Shown here: positions 9,503 through 18,999 of the stretch, piece by piece | How the letters are laid out: each line of letters opens with the position of its first letter | Position numbering within the stretch: the first letter of the stretch is position 1 | Assembly: GCA_004151065.3 (NCBI GenBank) | Contig: NWUY0300010038.1 | Span: 51,243-73,733, forward strand | Direction of reading: 5' to 3' | Length of the DNA: 22,491 bases | Source: Larix sibirica | Taxonomy: Eukaryota; Streptophyta; Pinopsida; Pinales; Pinaceae | Translations under genes and position numbers: made by a program | The notes under the pieces: model-generated | The model's input: only the letters and a program-made list of their open reading frames with translations | Told to the model about the DNA's origin: nothing | Database searches by the model: none

Positions 9503-10341
9503 CTAAAATTTGAACATTCCAGTTCCCTCAGGGGGGACTAGTTCCTGCCACCATTGTCCCACTAGATCTTTGAAGTCTTTATGTTCCAACCAGAATTGAT
9601 CAAATCTAAAAGGTTTGTGTAGAACCGTATTTGACCAATCCCAATGAATGCATATGGGACAATGGTCAGAACCCGCTGATGGAAGTACACTCGCACTGAC
9701 CTCCCCCATGCCTCGTACAATGTCATCAGTAGCCAAGAATCTGTCAATTTTGGATGCGACGAGTTGATTTCATCCATGTTTATTATTCCATGTATACCAC
9801 CCATTTCCGATTTCAATATATATGAATGGGATATGAGCAAAAATCTCCGTAAATGCTTCTTGGAATCTGTCCAAAGCCCTCCAGCCACCATTCTCATTGA
9901 GAGAGGTTATTAGATTAAATTCACCACCAACAATCAAAAGCCAGATACAACCTGCGTCGCCAGCCACGACAAAAATCGGATGAAAGTCTTTTTTGGGGGG
10001 AAGGCACTCGGTCCATAGATATTAACAATTGTGCCTTTAACCCTTGAGCCTAAGATAGTGAAATTTGCAGTGATAGAAAACTTATTGGCTCTCCAGTCTA
10101 ATAGGTGTACAAAATGTGGTTTCCATAGGAATTCTAAGCCTCCAACCATTCCTGATGCATTAGTTGCCATTACTTTGCAACCCTTCCAGATCCTCTTCCC
10201 TACTCTCTCCATTGTTTCTGTATTGCATTTTGTTTCCTACAGAAAAAGAACATATGGTTTCTCCCACTTTATCTTTCTTGTCAAAGTCTTTAGTTTCCGT
10301 GGATGGTTACACCCTCGTATATTCCAAGACATGATATTCAT
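9503..10341 (-). pseudogene. ORF2 endonuclease domain (EEP/APE-like), copy 1
   Basis: Motifs in order are SWNIRG (catalytic Asn), ETKC (catalytic Glu, preceded by a TAG at 10239 replacing the usual Gln), GGLEFLW, NIYGP, GGEFNLI, GWYTWNN and GSDHCPI (SDHxP). The family normally has GGDFN, so the metal-site Asp has become Glu here. The frame changes between FLSWLATQV and WLLIVGGEFN, so two frames are needed. A TGA at 9772 falls after TWNNKHG, before KIDRFL. The domain would normally choose the T-rich insertion site. Confidence 0.85.
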
Positions 10342-11702
10342 TAGATAACCTCGTTCACTTCAGAGAAGGATGCCCTTATCGTCGGGTATTGGTTAGACTC
10401 TATGAGTTTAACTCCCACCTCGGCAATTCTTTGCTTGTTCGACTTCTTGCCTCTTTTCAATTCCTCCTTTAGGGATTTCTTTTTACTCCCTTTGTGAGGG
10501 TCTGAATAAATCCCTAATTGCTGGATGGCTTTGGTTTTGATGATATCCTCTAGCAAAAGTTCCAATTTCCTTCTGGAGATATACCCCTTCCCCTTTTTTT
10601 TTCATTCTTTCTCGATCCCGTCCAAATCCAGTTCGCCTAGCTCCATTTCTTCATCACCATCCTCCTCCATGATCACCGTTTGGTCCTCAATAGATAAATC
10701 CTGGAACATTACATTCTTAGAGCTCATAGCTAGCTTATCCTGAGTGTCCTTCTCTTCTCTTCCTACCTTGTCGTCCTCTTCAGCTTCCTCTAGTAACTGA
10801 AAGGGGTTTTTGCTAGCAATCCCCTTATCAGTCTTCTCCTTACCCTTCTTATGTTGATCTCCCCCTCTGCTCTTTTTTCTATTACGCGCTTGGGTGAAGC
10901 CTTCCTTGTCTTTCTAACCTTCCTGAACAGATCTGGATGAGGAGGAGTCTTGAAGCCCCTTTGGGCAATTACTGCCAAAATGTCTGTATTCATGACACAG
11001 TCTACATCGAAATGGGAGCTATTCATAATCGATTGGTTGGATCCATTCTTCGTCATCCCAGTTCAAACTGATTGCTTCTGGCAGGTCTTTTGACATATCC
11101 ATGTAAACATAGATGCGAGCATAAGCAATGTACCTCTGTAGTTTTGTTTGGTCTACTACCTTGACAAATTCCCCCAAAGTGTTTCCAATGTCTTGCAGGA
11201 TTTCTAGATCCAACTATTCATAGGGGAGAGAGAAAATCTTGATCCATACTGGGGATACTTTCATGTCCTCTGTCTCTGCGTTAAATATTTCTTTCCACTG
11301 CCTAAGATACAAGCCAGATGAGAAAATGAAATAGGGGTCTCCCTCTAATACCCTATCTTTGTCTTCCAAGTTGAAAAAGATAATGGTGAAGAAACCCTTG
11401 GCCCCCAAGTGAAGTTCATAATGACCTTTAGGGTTCCAGTTGTTCTTGATCCACCACACCAGGTCTCTCTCTCATGGCCATATCACCACAAATTTTCCGA
11501 ACAAAGCTTTCTCCTTCCAGAGCTCAACCCTTTCTTTGATTTTATCAAATCTGACCTGAATGGAAAGTATCGTGAGGGTTTTCGGGAGACAACCTGCCTG
11601 ACCCATTCTTCTTTTGGCTCCTATCTCCAATCCACTAGTTTCCCTCGCTCCCATCTCCACATCACCTATCGGTGCTACAGATCTATTCATCTAGGACGAC
11701 AT
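10341..11702 (-). pseudogene. LINE ORF1 (DUF4283 plus CCHC zinc knuckle), copy 1
   Basis: One single minus-strand frame runs 453 codons from an ATG at 11702-11700 (MSS, then TAG, then MNRSVAPIGD) to the TAA at 10343-10341. Internal stops are TAG 11693, TGA 11474, TAG 11216, TAG 11021, TAG 10916 and TGA 10604, and I see no frameshift. The DUF4283 domain is recognised from WIKNNWNPKGHYELHLG, FFTIIFFNLEDKDRVL, GLYLRQW, VWIKIFSLPYE and AYARIYVYMD. A zinc knuckle CRLCHEYRHFGSNC (C-x2-C-x4-H-x4-C, 11006-10965) follows. The C-terminal half is Lys-rich, then acidic (EEDGDEEMELGELDLDG), then Lys-rich again. In plant LINEs this protein binds the element RNA. It overlaps the ORF2 start by one base. Confidence 0.85.
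10965..11006 (-). other. CCHC zinc knuckle in ORF1, copy 1
   Basis: C-x2-C-x4-H-x4-C with all four ligands kept. The Gly usually found before the His is Arg. The knuckle follows an in-frame TAG (11021), so no intact ORF1 would include both it and DUF4283. Confidence 0.8.
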
Positions 11703-11844
11703 GCGTCACCCATGATGTTGCAGGGTGACCGTCCCAATTGAAAATCTCCCCCACGGCCTCTTGTTGCCGAATGTCATCAGTTCATGACCTACAAGTTTTT
11801 TTCCTCCACCAAAATGGAGTACGAATTTGTTTTTTTATAATGTT

Positions 11845-12180
11845 GTTTTTTTATATTCTTTTAAATTGTTTTTAACATTTTTTCATTGGCTTTTTTTTTA
11901 ATTAATTCTTTTGAAATATTTTTTGTTTTTATTTTTTAATTTTAATTTTATTTATTGTTGTGGCGATTTTATATTTTTTTTTATTTATTAAAAATATAAA
12001 TGTTTTTATAATTTTAAAATTTATTAAAAAATTGGACATTTTAAATTTTTATGTTTTTTTTCATATTCATTTAATTTTTATTTTTATTTTTGAGGAAAAA
12101 TATTTTTTTAAAAATTTAAATAGGGTTATCTTTTCTTTTTTTAAATTACTTAAATTAAAAAAGAAATCATGCCATGCATG
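11845..12180. other. AT-rich flank next to the LINE 5' end, copy 1
   Basis: Very T/A-rich, low-complexity sequence bordering the LINE, identical to the flank of copy 2 except at 12065 and 12073. It is the old target sequence, not part of the LINE. A perfect CCATGCATGG palindrome sits at 12172-12181. No gene is seen. Confidence 0.65.
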
Positions 12181-12221
12181 GTTTCAAAATGAATGCAACT
12201 ATAACCTGACTAAAGAAAGAG

Positions 12222-12471
12222 GTGCCACTGGTAGCACCATTTTTGGATTTCAGGGTTGATTTAGGGTTTTGATTGCACTAACACTAGTTGATATCTCCCA
12301 AAACTTGTAATTTTAGCCCCCCAAAAAAGGGTACTATCGGTAGGACCACTTTTTGATTCGGGGGTTGATTTAAGGTTTTCAATTGATCGACATCGGTCGA
12401 TGTTTCTTAAAAGTTGTAATTTCAGCCCTGAAAAAACAAATAGTGCTATCAGTAGCACCACTTTTTGATTT
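12222..12471 (+). repeat. Diverged tandem repeat, about 110-bp unit with a dyad motif, copy 1
   Basis: Units start at 12222, 12331 and 12443 (spacing 109 and 112; the third is partial). Each begins with a dyad of the form GTGCTATCAGTAGCAC and continues as CACTTTTTGATT then GGGTTGATTTAGGGTTTT. Each full unit ends near a TTGTAATTT[T/C]AGCCC word. The third dyad has perfect 5-base arms (GTGCT, AGCAC); the first two are weaker. The array stops just before the dispersed repeat with the TATA-like box. Confidence 0.75.
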
Positions 12472-12474
12472 AGG

Positions 12475-12974
12475 GTAAAAATAGCCACTAAATGCAACCT
12501 ATAAAAAGAGAGAACTCTTGAGTGTTCTTGTTAAGTTTTGCATAGCCACATTAACATGTTTGTCACCTATGTCATTTTTGTAGAGGGTTTGTTTGCACTT
12601 TGTCATAGAGAAATCAACAATAATTGTTATATTATTTACTCAATTAAACATAATTTTATTTTTATTATAATGTTCATTTTTTTTACTATATCTATCCATA
12701 CATGCCTAGAATATTGGAATATTACATTAACTTACATTTAATTGTTTAGAAGTCCTTTTTATCCACCTTTTATGAACTAATTAAAAACAACTAATATAAT
12801 CCCAACTTCTATATATTCTAGGTTTTCCTTATTTATTAATTGATTTATTTAACTATGAAAATAACAACCCTATCTGGGTGGGCGAACAAACATGCTCCAC
12901 AAAACTATTGCAATGGGGCCATGCTAGCAGAAAAAGGAAGAAGCATTTGTAAAGCTACAAGTAGTCATGCAAGA
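12475..12974 (+). repeat. Dispersed repeat with three copies in the window, copy A
   Basis: About 500 bp that recurs at 21133-21594 and 21993-22491. It starts with TAAAAATAGCCACTAAATGC, contains a TATA-like box and ends in GGGGCCATGCTAGCAG and beyond. It is mosaic: identical to the second copy up to 12646, and from 12584 onward identical to the third copy. No coding frame is shared. Its layout would fit part of a retrotransposon LTR or a promoter-bearing repeat, but neither edge is defined. Confidence 0.8.
12500..12508 (+). promoter_or_regulatory. TATA-like box in the dispersed repeat, copy A
   Basis: TATAAAAAG after a GCAACC lead and before GAGAGAACTC, conserved in all three copies of the repeat. 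It would suit a pol II promoter reading rightward. No transcript evidence is available, and AT-rich DNA gives such matches by chance. Confidence 0.3.
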
Positions 12975-13098
12975 GAACAACTAAGCAAATAGACTTTCCA
13001 TTGTGATTGTAGAATCCAACACCATGAAAAAGAATAGCATGGTAAGTTCACCTTCTTAAGATCTTTCCTAAGAATCTTTGGTGATTTTCAAAAGCATA
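12936..13098. other. End of block 2, nothing firmly recognised
   Basis: The first 39 bases are shared with the third repeat copy; the rest is unique in the window. A consensus 5' splice site G|GTAAGT lies at 13041-13046 after a short ATG-led stretch from about 13024, but no coding exon can be supported. Confidence 0.4.
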
Positions 13099-13099
13099 N
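13099..13099. other. Single N, probable assembly join
   Basis: It separates the end of the copy 1 region from purine-rich sequence leading to copy 2. The flanks do not overlap each other. Confidence 0.55.
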
Positions 13100-13286
13100 C
13101 CGCAGGGAACTGGGTAGGAGGGACAAATTTCATGAGGATGGAGGGAGTAGGGGGTAGTTTATATTTTATATTTTTATATATTTTTATATTTGTTAATTTT
13201 TAATTTTTATATATTTTTAATTTTTTTTATAACATTTTTTCTGTTTTAATTTTATTATTGGTTTAATTGGTTTTATTTTTTAATTT
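13100..13286. other. Flank at the LINE 3' end, copy 2
   Basis: About 55 bases of G/A-rich sequence are followed by A/T-only low-complexity DNA up to the target-site duplication. No gene is seen. This flank is absent from copy 1, where a different LINE fragment stands instead. Confidence 0.6.
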
Positions 13287-13301
13287 TTTTTTTATAATGT
13301 T
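13287..13301 (+). repeat. Target-site duplication of LINE copy 2, left arm
   Basis: TTTTTTTATAATGTT, repeated at 20488-20502 at the other end of the LINE. The last two T overlap the poly(T), so the true length is 13-15 bp. This is the hallmark of target-primed LINE insertion. Confidence 0.8.
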
Positions 13302-13596
13302 TTTTTTTGTAAATAAAAAACTATATTACTGCTTTGAAACCAAGTACATAACGCTCTTATAGAGTCTTCATAGACCTACAATTGACAACTATTCTCACCA
13401 AAAACAACAGTGAGCCAAAAAGGTCCATACTGCCATGCCAATACAATCTACCCTAGTGCCAACCCCAAGAACCTAGATACAGTCTGCCCGAGAAACATAT
13501 ATGAGTAGTAACAAAAAGGTCCATACTATAGAGCCGATAAAAGAAGGACACAACAATCAGAAAGCAAATTGCAAACCCAAAAATAGCAGACCAGGT

Positions 13597-14697
13597 TCAT
13601 GGACCAGCTTCCCCACCATTCTCGTCCATCACTTTTTGTTTTCCTTTATCATGAACCTCCTCTTTCTTGTCTGTCGGTTGCATCTGGATGTTTTTAGGAT
13701 TTCAATGAATGCTGGGGCCAGCATGCTCAGCCTCCTCCATCCCTGGATAGTAGAAAGACAATCCGAGCTTATTGGCAGTCGCATCAATCTTGATATGCAT
13801 CAGGCGAGAGTTGACATTCCGTGCCTTCCATGAACGAGCTAGCTCATCATCTCCCTGGCTCTTGTTTAAGCTGGACATTGTGACATGTGCCAGTAATTTT
13901 TTCATGACCTAGTACACCATGATCATGCGGTCATAGGCAGAAGCTCTGCCTGCAGTAGTTCTCGGGTCAACCACCCACTCCTTGACCTCCCTTCATAGAT
14001 TCTAGACTGGAATTGTCTTCAGCTTGTCCCACAGCTGTTGCTCGGTGAAGTCGACCTCCTCACGGACCAGAGAGGGAATGCACTCATAGAAGAAAGTAGT
14101 GGCCTCTTTGGCCCTGGATTGAGCCCTCGTGACGTGACCCATATCACCACCCACCACTTCTGACAGTTTTGCTTTTCCCTTCTTCCCTTCGGAACTAGAA
14201 CCCTTAACAATATCAGAGTAGGCATGATGCTTAGGAGCCATAACCCTAGCTCCAGGACTATCTGGTGGGTAGACTAAGGAGAGCTTGTCACAGATACGCT
14301 CCCAAGAGAAAATATGAACCGCAATAGAAAGAGCAACCCAAAAGCAAAAGGAAATTCTATAGGAGTAGCTCTCAACTATGCGGTGATTTAATCCAAATAA
14401 GTCATTAATGGTAAGCCCGTAATGCTTCTCTCATCCTTCAAGTTGTACTTCTCTGCAATCATGGAAATGCTCCCCCCATTAACGATCATAAAAATGATAC
14501 TCATTACCAGATATTATGGTTGATACAGAGATAACCTTTCTCTCTTCCCATGCATGAGATTGTACTCTCTTGTACGCATATCGGCATTTAGGCTTGAGAT
14601 ATGTGTCATTCTTCATGGCAGAGTCCTTGATGACTTGACTCTCCATTAACCCCTTCCATCCACCTCCTGTCATGATCATGGGAGGGTACGGCTCCAT
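13597..14697 (-). pseudogene. Unassigned third reading frame (ORF3), LINE copy 2
   Basis: It appears identical to the ORF3 of copy 1, with stops at the same places (14481, 14433, 14004, 13995, 13911, 13704) and the closing TGA at 13599-13597. Because the copies are so similar, the second gives no independent support that the frame was ever selected. The family is not recognised. Confidence 0.5.
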
Positions 14698-15502
14698 CTG
14701 CAAGGTGTTTACTTTTTTCAAAGTTAGTGTTGGCAAGTTGGTAGAAGTTCATCGCCCAGGTGTCATGATGATAGTCCTCCATGGTTCCTACCGTCAGGGT
14801 CCCATCCCCTGCAATGCTCTCGTTAGCCAGAAGATACACTACTTTATTGGCCTCCTGCCTGACCTGGCTAAACATGATGGAATTATGACTATTGACAAGA
14901 TTTTTCAGATGTTCCATCCTATGGAGAAGCTGCCAAATTGTAGTGATCTTGTCCATGGATTGGCTGCTAGCTAGTTTCCTAGCCATTTGGATGATGGCAT
15001 GGGAGTCACCCTCTAAGATTGTCGAAAACCAGCCTTCTTCGATCACCAAGTGCATGCCCTCAATTAGACCTTCTAGTTCAGCTGAATTATTTGAGTCAAG
15101 GCCTATGTAACCGAAAAAAAATTTCAGGATCATTCCGGATGCATTCCAGCACACTCCGCCAAAACTCGCCAACCCCGGATTGGCACAGGAAGCACCATCG
15201 AAGTTAACTTTGAAAACCTGCAGCTGAGGAGGGGTCCAAAAAATTGTGCTAGATGGTTGGCAGATCTTGGCCTTCTTGCATAGACCCTCAAGATCAGGTT
15301 TTCCTAGTCCCCATCTCGCAGCAATGCAAAGCTCCCCAGCTGAAAGGACTCTGTCATTGTCCCCCCATTGGATACTTCTAATCATTTCTTGCATGTTGTT
15401 TACCAACTTCCTCCAAATCTCTTCGACCTCATTCTTCTTATCCCTAAAGATGTGACCATTTATTTCCTTCCAAACATTCCATATCACCATCCCTGGGAAC
15501 AT
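14606..15502 (-). pseudogene. ORF2 RNase H domain, copy 2
   Basis: Identical in translation to copy 1: Asp102, Glu142 and Asp166 present, with the fourth catalytic Asp replaced by Tyr223 (codon 14836-14834). Confidence 0.9.
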
Positions 15503-15562
15503 CTACCAAAGGATCAGAATGATGCGGTTCTTAAAGGCTTTAGTATTCCATTCCTTGATGGT

Positions 15563-16663
15563 CTAGTCAAGGTGACCTCTTATCTGGTCACTTCTCCTAA
15601 AGATCATGGACTCTCTCTCCCAAAGTGAAGAAGAGAAGGGATAGTTGTCCAGAAGATTCTTTAGAGTTGAAGCATAAGGTATTAAGGGGCAGCGAGACGG
15701 TCCATGCATCCCTGGTTTCCTTAAATTTTTGCTTTTCATAATCCTTCCCCAGACCACTGGCCAACAGAAGACTGCAACCTTTGGCCAAGGATTCATCCCC
15801 CAAATATTATTCCAGGTGTTATCCTCTTCGAACTCTCTATTGATCTTGATATCATAGGCTTCCTTTATACTGAAAATACCTTTCTGTTTGTATCCCCATC
15901 TGAGCTTGTCAGGACCTAATTTGAAGTGAATAAATCGTTCCTGGAGAATGGTCTCAAAATCCTGGAGATACTCGAAATTTATTATACCCTCCATCCATCT
16001 TCGATCCATCCATTTCCTATGCCCATCTACCAGGAACTCCTCCCAATAGTTACACACTTTAACTTTTCCTTCCTCCATCCCTTTGGCCTTGATATTCTGC
16101 CACCTAGGATCATCCCCCATTTTGGGAAGCTGGTTCCAGGAATCATCCCAGAAGTTTGCTAATTCTCCATCATAGATTTCCAAAAAACTGTGGTTTTGAA
16201 CTAACTTTCGACCAGAAAAGGCTTTTGACCAAATATGGGAACCATTCCTCTCTTCATTGAATCAGATCAGATACCCCATTGGTCTGTCCCTAGCATATTT
16301 TACATGCCAAAGACGCGCCCATGGTTCCGATTTATAGTTGCACCATCTCCACCATATTTTGGAGCCATAGAATTCACTTAGAATCTCATGACTTCTGATG
16401 CCTAGCCCCCCTTTATCCATGGGTCTGCAGATCTTATCCCAAGCAACTAGGGCAAATTTGGACTTTGCCTCCCTCCCACCCCAAAGAAAATTCCACTGAA
16501 TACTCTGAATTTATTTAAGGACAGACTTTGGGGCAGAGAGCATCAAAAAGAGATAGACTAGCATTTCTTGGAGAACAGTTTTGACCAAAATCAGGCGGCT
16601 GGGAAGATTTAAAGGCCTGAGAGCCCAACTAGCCAGCCTTCTTCGAACCCTGCCAATCAAGTC
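15563..16663 (-). pseudogene. ORF2 connection and zf-RVT-like region, copy 2
   Basis: Same LASWALRPL and GGLGI connection motifs, then FSIKEAYD and PFSSSLWE, with stops at 16666, 16513, 16264 and 15565 and with zinc ligands mostly lost. Confidence 0.8.
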
Positions 16664-17842
16664 TTAGCAGGAGACCTTTCTAATAGTACCATCCGTGAGG
16701 GGAACTCCCAAATACTTGGAGGGGAGAGATCCTTTTGTGAAGCCAAGGATCCTCAGGATATTACGTTGGGTAGTTCTAACAGTATTAAAGAAGAACTCTT
16801 GTGACTTATTAGGATTAACTTCAAGCCCCGAGGCCTTCGCAAACAACTTTAAGCTATTTTTGAAGGCTCGAGATTCTTGGACTGAAGGTTGCCCCATTAA
16901 CATAGTGTCTTCTACAAATTGTTTGTGCGTTTTCTTATCCATACCATTGTGGAAATGAAGCCCTCCGATCCCACCCTCTCCAGCTTGGCTCTGCAAAATC
17001 CTTCTTAGCCCTTCAGCCATTAAAATAAAAAGAAAGGGGCAGAGGGGATCACCTTGGCGAATGCCCCGGGAGGCCCGTAGGAGTCTAGATGGGGAGACAT
17101 TAAGTAAGATGGAGAAAAAGGGTGTGGATACTAGATTCATTATCCAGTTCACCCAGTTCCTATCAAACCCAAAGGCTTCCAAGATGTTGCACATATACTG
17201 CCAACTTAGCTTATCGTAGGCTTTTGCTCTGTCCAATTTGATTAACATACCTGGTTTCTGGGTGAGCTTTGGGGAGTGGATAGTTTCTTGAACTAAAATG
17301 ATACCATCCACAATTTGTCTACCTTCAACAAATCTCGATTTCTCTGGGCTGATAAGGATGGGGAGCAGAGACTTGAGCCTATTGGCAATCACCCTGGTAA
17401 TAATATTATAAATAACATTACAGAGGGCAATAGGTTTATACTTACCAGGGTGGTCTACTCCATCCTCCTTTAGAATTAGGGATAGAAAGGTTTCATTGAA
17501 AGCCTTTAAAACCCCACAACTCCTGTGGGATTCCTCCACAGTTTCAAGAACCTCTTCCTTGATCATGTGCCAGAAGAAGTGGAAGAAGTTGGTTGTAAAA
17601 CCATCAAGTCCAGAAGCTTTTCCTAAAGCCATCCGGTTCATTGCTTTCTCCACCTCCTGCATATATATTGGATTTCCTAACAACTTGTTGTGATCTCTGG
17701 TGACCAGTCTAGGAATGAGGTTGGTGATTTGGGAGATATCAATGCTCCTGTCGGCCTGATCCTCCCTTAAGGAAGTTTCAAAGTGGTTGACTAATTCATC
17801 TTCGATCACTTCCCTAGTTTCGACCTGGATTCCATCACTCAT
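16664..17842 (-). pseudogene. ORF2 reverse transcriptase domain, copy 2
   Basis: A 392-codon stop-free block identical in translation to that of copy 1, including LDRAKAYD, RGIRQGDPL and the altered active site FVED (Glu codon at 16912-16910). Confidence 0.93.
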
Positions 17843-18160
17843 TTTGAGTTTGAATATATTTGACCTATGGCGGTTTTGAATGACAGTGTTGTGGAAGAAT
17901 TTAGTATTCTTTTACCCTTCTCTGAGCCATTGGTTCCTGGATTTTTGCTTCCAGTAAATTTCCTCTTGTCTTTCCCTGGCTTCAAGTTGTTCCAACAAGT
18001 TTTTCTCATGCTCCCTTAAATTATCATCCCACTCTTCTTCCATACCTTTTCGGTGAGTAAGCTCTAAATCCTCAATCATCTTTTTCTTGTCCCGAAATAT
18101 TTTTCCAAAGTCATCCTTATTCTAGGTTCGGATCTTGGATTTAAGAGCTTTTCGCTTTTT

Positions 18161-18999
18161 CTAAAATTTGAACATTCCAGTTCCCTCAGGGGGGACTAGT
18201 TCCTGCCACCATTGTCCCACTAGATCTTTGAAGTCTTTATGTTCCAACCAGAATTGATCAAATCTAAAAGGTTTGTGTAGAACCGTATTTGACCAATCCC
18301 AATGAATGCATATGGGACAATGGTCAGAACCCGCTGATGGAAGTACACTCGCACTGACCTCCCCCATGCCTCGTACAATGTCATCAGTAGCCAAGAATCT
18401 GTCAATTTTGGATGCGACGAGTTGATTTCATCCATGTTTATTATTCCATGTATACCACCCATTTCCGATTTCAATATATATGAATGGGATATGAGCAAAA
18501 ATCTCCGTAAATGCTTCTTGGAATCTGTCCAAAGCCCTCCAGCCACCATTCTCATTGAGAGAGGTTATTAGATTAAATTCACCACCAACAATCAAAAGCC
18601 AGATACAACCTGCGTCGCCAGCCACGACAAAAATCGGATGAAAGTCTTTTTTGGGGGGAAGGCACTCGGTCCATAGATATTAACAATTGTGCCTTTAACC
18701 CTTGAGCCTAAGATAGTGAAATTTGCAGTGATAGAAAACTTATTGGCTCTCCAGTCTAATAGGTGTACAAAATGTGGTTTCCATAGGAATTCTAAGCCTC
18801 CAACCATTCCTGATGCATTAGTTGCCATTACTTTGCAACCCTTCCAGATCCTCTTCCCTACTCTCTCCATTGTTTCTGTATTGCATTTTGTTTCCTACAG
18901 AAAAAGAACATATGGTTTCTCCCACTTTATCTTTCTTGTCAAAGTCTTTAGTTTCCGTGGATGGTTACACCCTCGTATATTCCAAGACATGATATTCAT
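18161..18999 (-). pseudogene. ORF2 endonuclease domain, copy 2
   Basis: Carries SWNIRG, ETKC, NIYGP, GGEFNLI and GSDHCPI with the same Asp-to-Glu change in the GGDFN motif, the same TAG at 18897 and TGA at 18430, and the same frame change as copy 1. Confidence 0.85.

Larger units (their letters stand above)
5948..10341 (-). pseudogene. LINE ORF2 polyprotein (endonuclease, RT, RNase H), copy 1
   Basis: The start ATG at 10341-10339 overlaps the TAA of ORF1 as TAATG and is followed by SWNIRG, the expected N-terminal endonuclease motif. The ORF holds in order: EEP endonuclease (about 10341-9600), a Lys/Glu-rich linker with KNTKFFH (about 9500-9200), RT (about 9184-8010), the connection with the LASWALRPL and GGLGI motifs, a zf-RVT-like region (about 7400-6930) and plant-type RNase H (about 6556-6161). 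About 1,460 codons is typical for a plant L1 ORF2. In-frame stops lie at 10239, 9772, 9505, 9466, 9256, 8008, 7855, 7606, 6907 and 6847, with one frameshift near 9965-9945. The final TGA is at 5950-5948. In a working element this protein would nick DNA and perform target-primed reverse transcription. This copy cannot make it. Confidence 0.88.
4641..11829 (-). mobile_element. L1-type LINE, copy 1, near full length, decayed
   Basis: A non-LTR retrotransposon of about 7.2 kb in minus orientation. Its 3' end is a 10-base poly(A) (T run 4641-4650) preceded by a 3' UTR of about 290 nt. Its 5' end is placed at 11829 by comparison with the target-site duplication of copy 2. The order on the minus strand is a short 5' UTR (about 130 nt), ORF1 (DUF4283, CCHC), ORF2 (endonuclease, RT, zf-RVT-like, RNase H) and an unassigned ORF3. 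Many in-frame stops, mainly TAG and TGA, interrupt all three frames. The 5' flank equals that of copy 2, but the 3' flank is a foreign LINE fragment and no matching target-site duplication is present there. It cannot move on its own. Confidence 0.9.
4641..12935 (+). repeat. Long direct repeat, copy 1 (LINE plus its 5' flank)
   Basis: About 8.3 kb that matches 13300-21594 at a constant offset of 8658 bp (8659 after a 1-bp insertion near 12676). From the poly(T) to about 12646 I find only three substitutions (9281, 12065, 12073). From 12647 to about 12927 there are about 14 differences. The left edge is exactly the LINE poly(A). The right edge lies shortly after CATGCTAG. All disabling mutations of the LINE are shared by both copies. 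Confidence 0.95.
14606..18999 (-). pseudogene. LINE ORF2 polyprotein (endonuclease, RT, RNase H), copy 2
   Basis: Same domain order and defects as copy 1. It starts at the ATG 18999-18997, overlapping the ORF1 TAA. Endonuclease blocks occupy 18999-18161, RT 17842-16664, the connection and zf-RVT-like region 16663-15563, and RNase H 15502-14606. Internal stops lie at 18897, 18430, 18163, 18124, 17914, 16666, 16513, 16264, 15565 and 15505, with the same frameshift near 18610. The base that differs from copy 1 (17939) is synonymous. No active enzyme can come from it. Confidence 0.88.

Noticed and set aside
10790-11056. Minus-strand 88-codon open frame overlapping ORF1
   Set aside because: It is a shadow frame: the adjacent frame holds the perfect zinc knuckle and continues unbroken from DUF4283 to the ORF1 end apart from stops.
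11409-11741. Plus-strand 110-codon open frame opposite ORF1
   Set aside because: It lies antisense to the DUF4283 region and has no family resemblance. The same applies to the plus-strand frames at 4843, 6014, 10031 and their partners in copy 2.
4641-12935. Copy 1 as a new insertion carrying 5' flank by read-through transcription (5' transduction)
   Set aside because: The sequence beyond the shared flank continues into the same context as repeat copy C, and no target-site duplication matching GAATCTAGATTC was found there.
13100-13155. G-rich stretch as a G-quadruplex
   Set aside because: The runs GGG, GGG, GGG and GGGGG are present, but the third and fourth are separated by more than 15 bases, so no canonical four-run motif exists.
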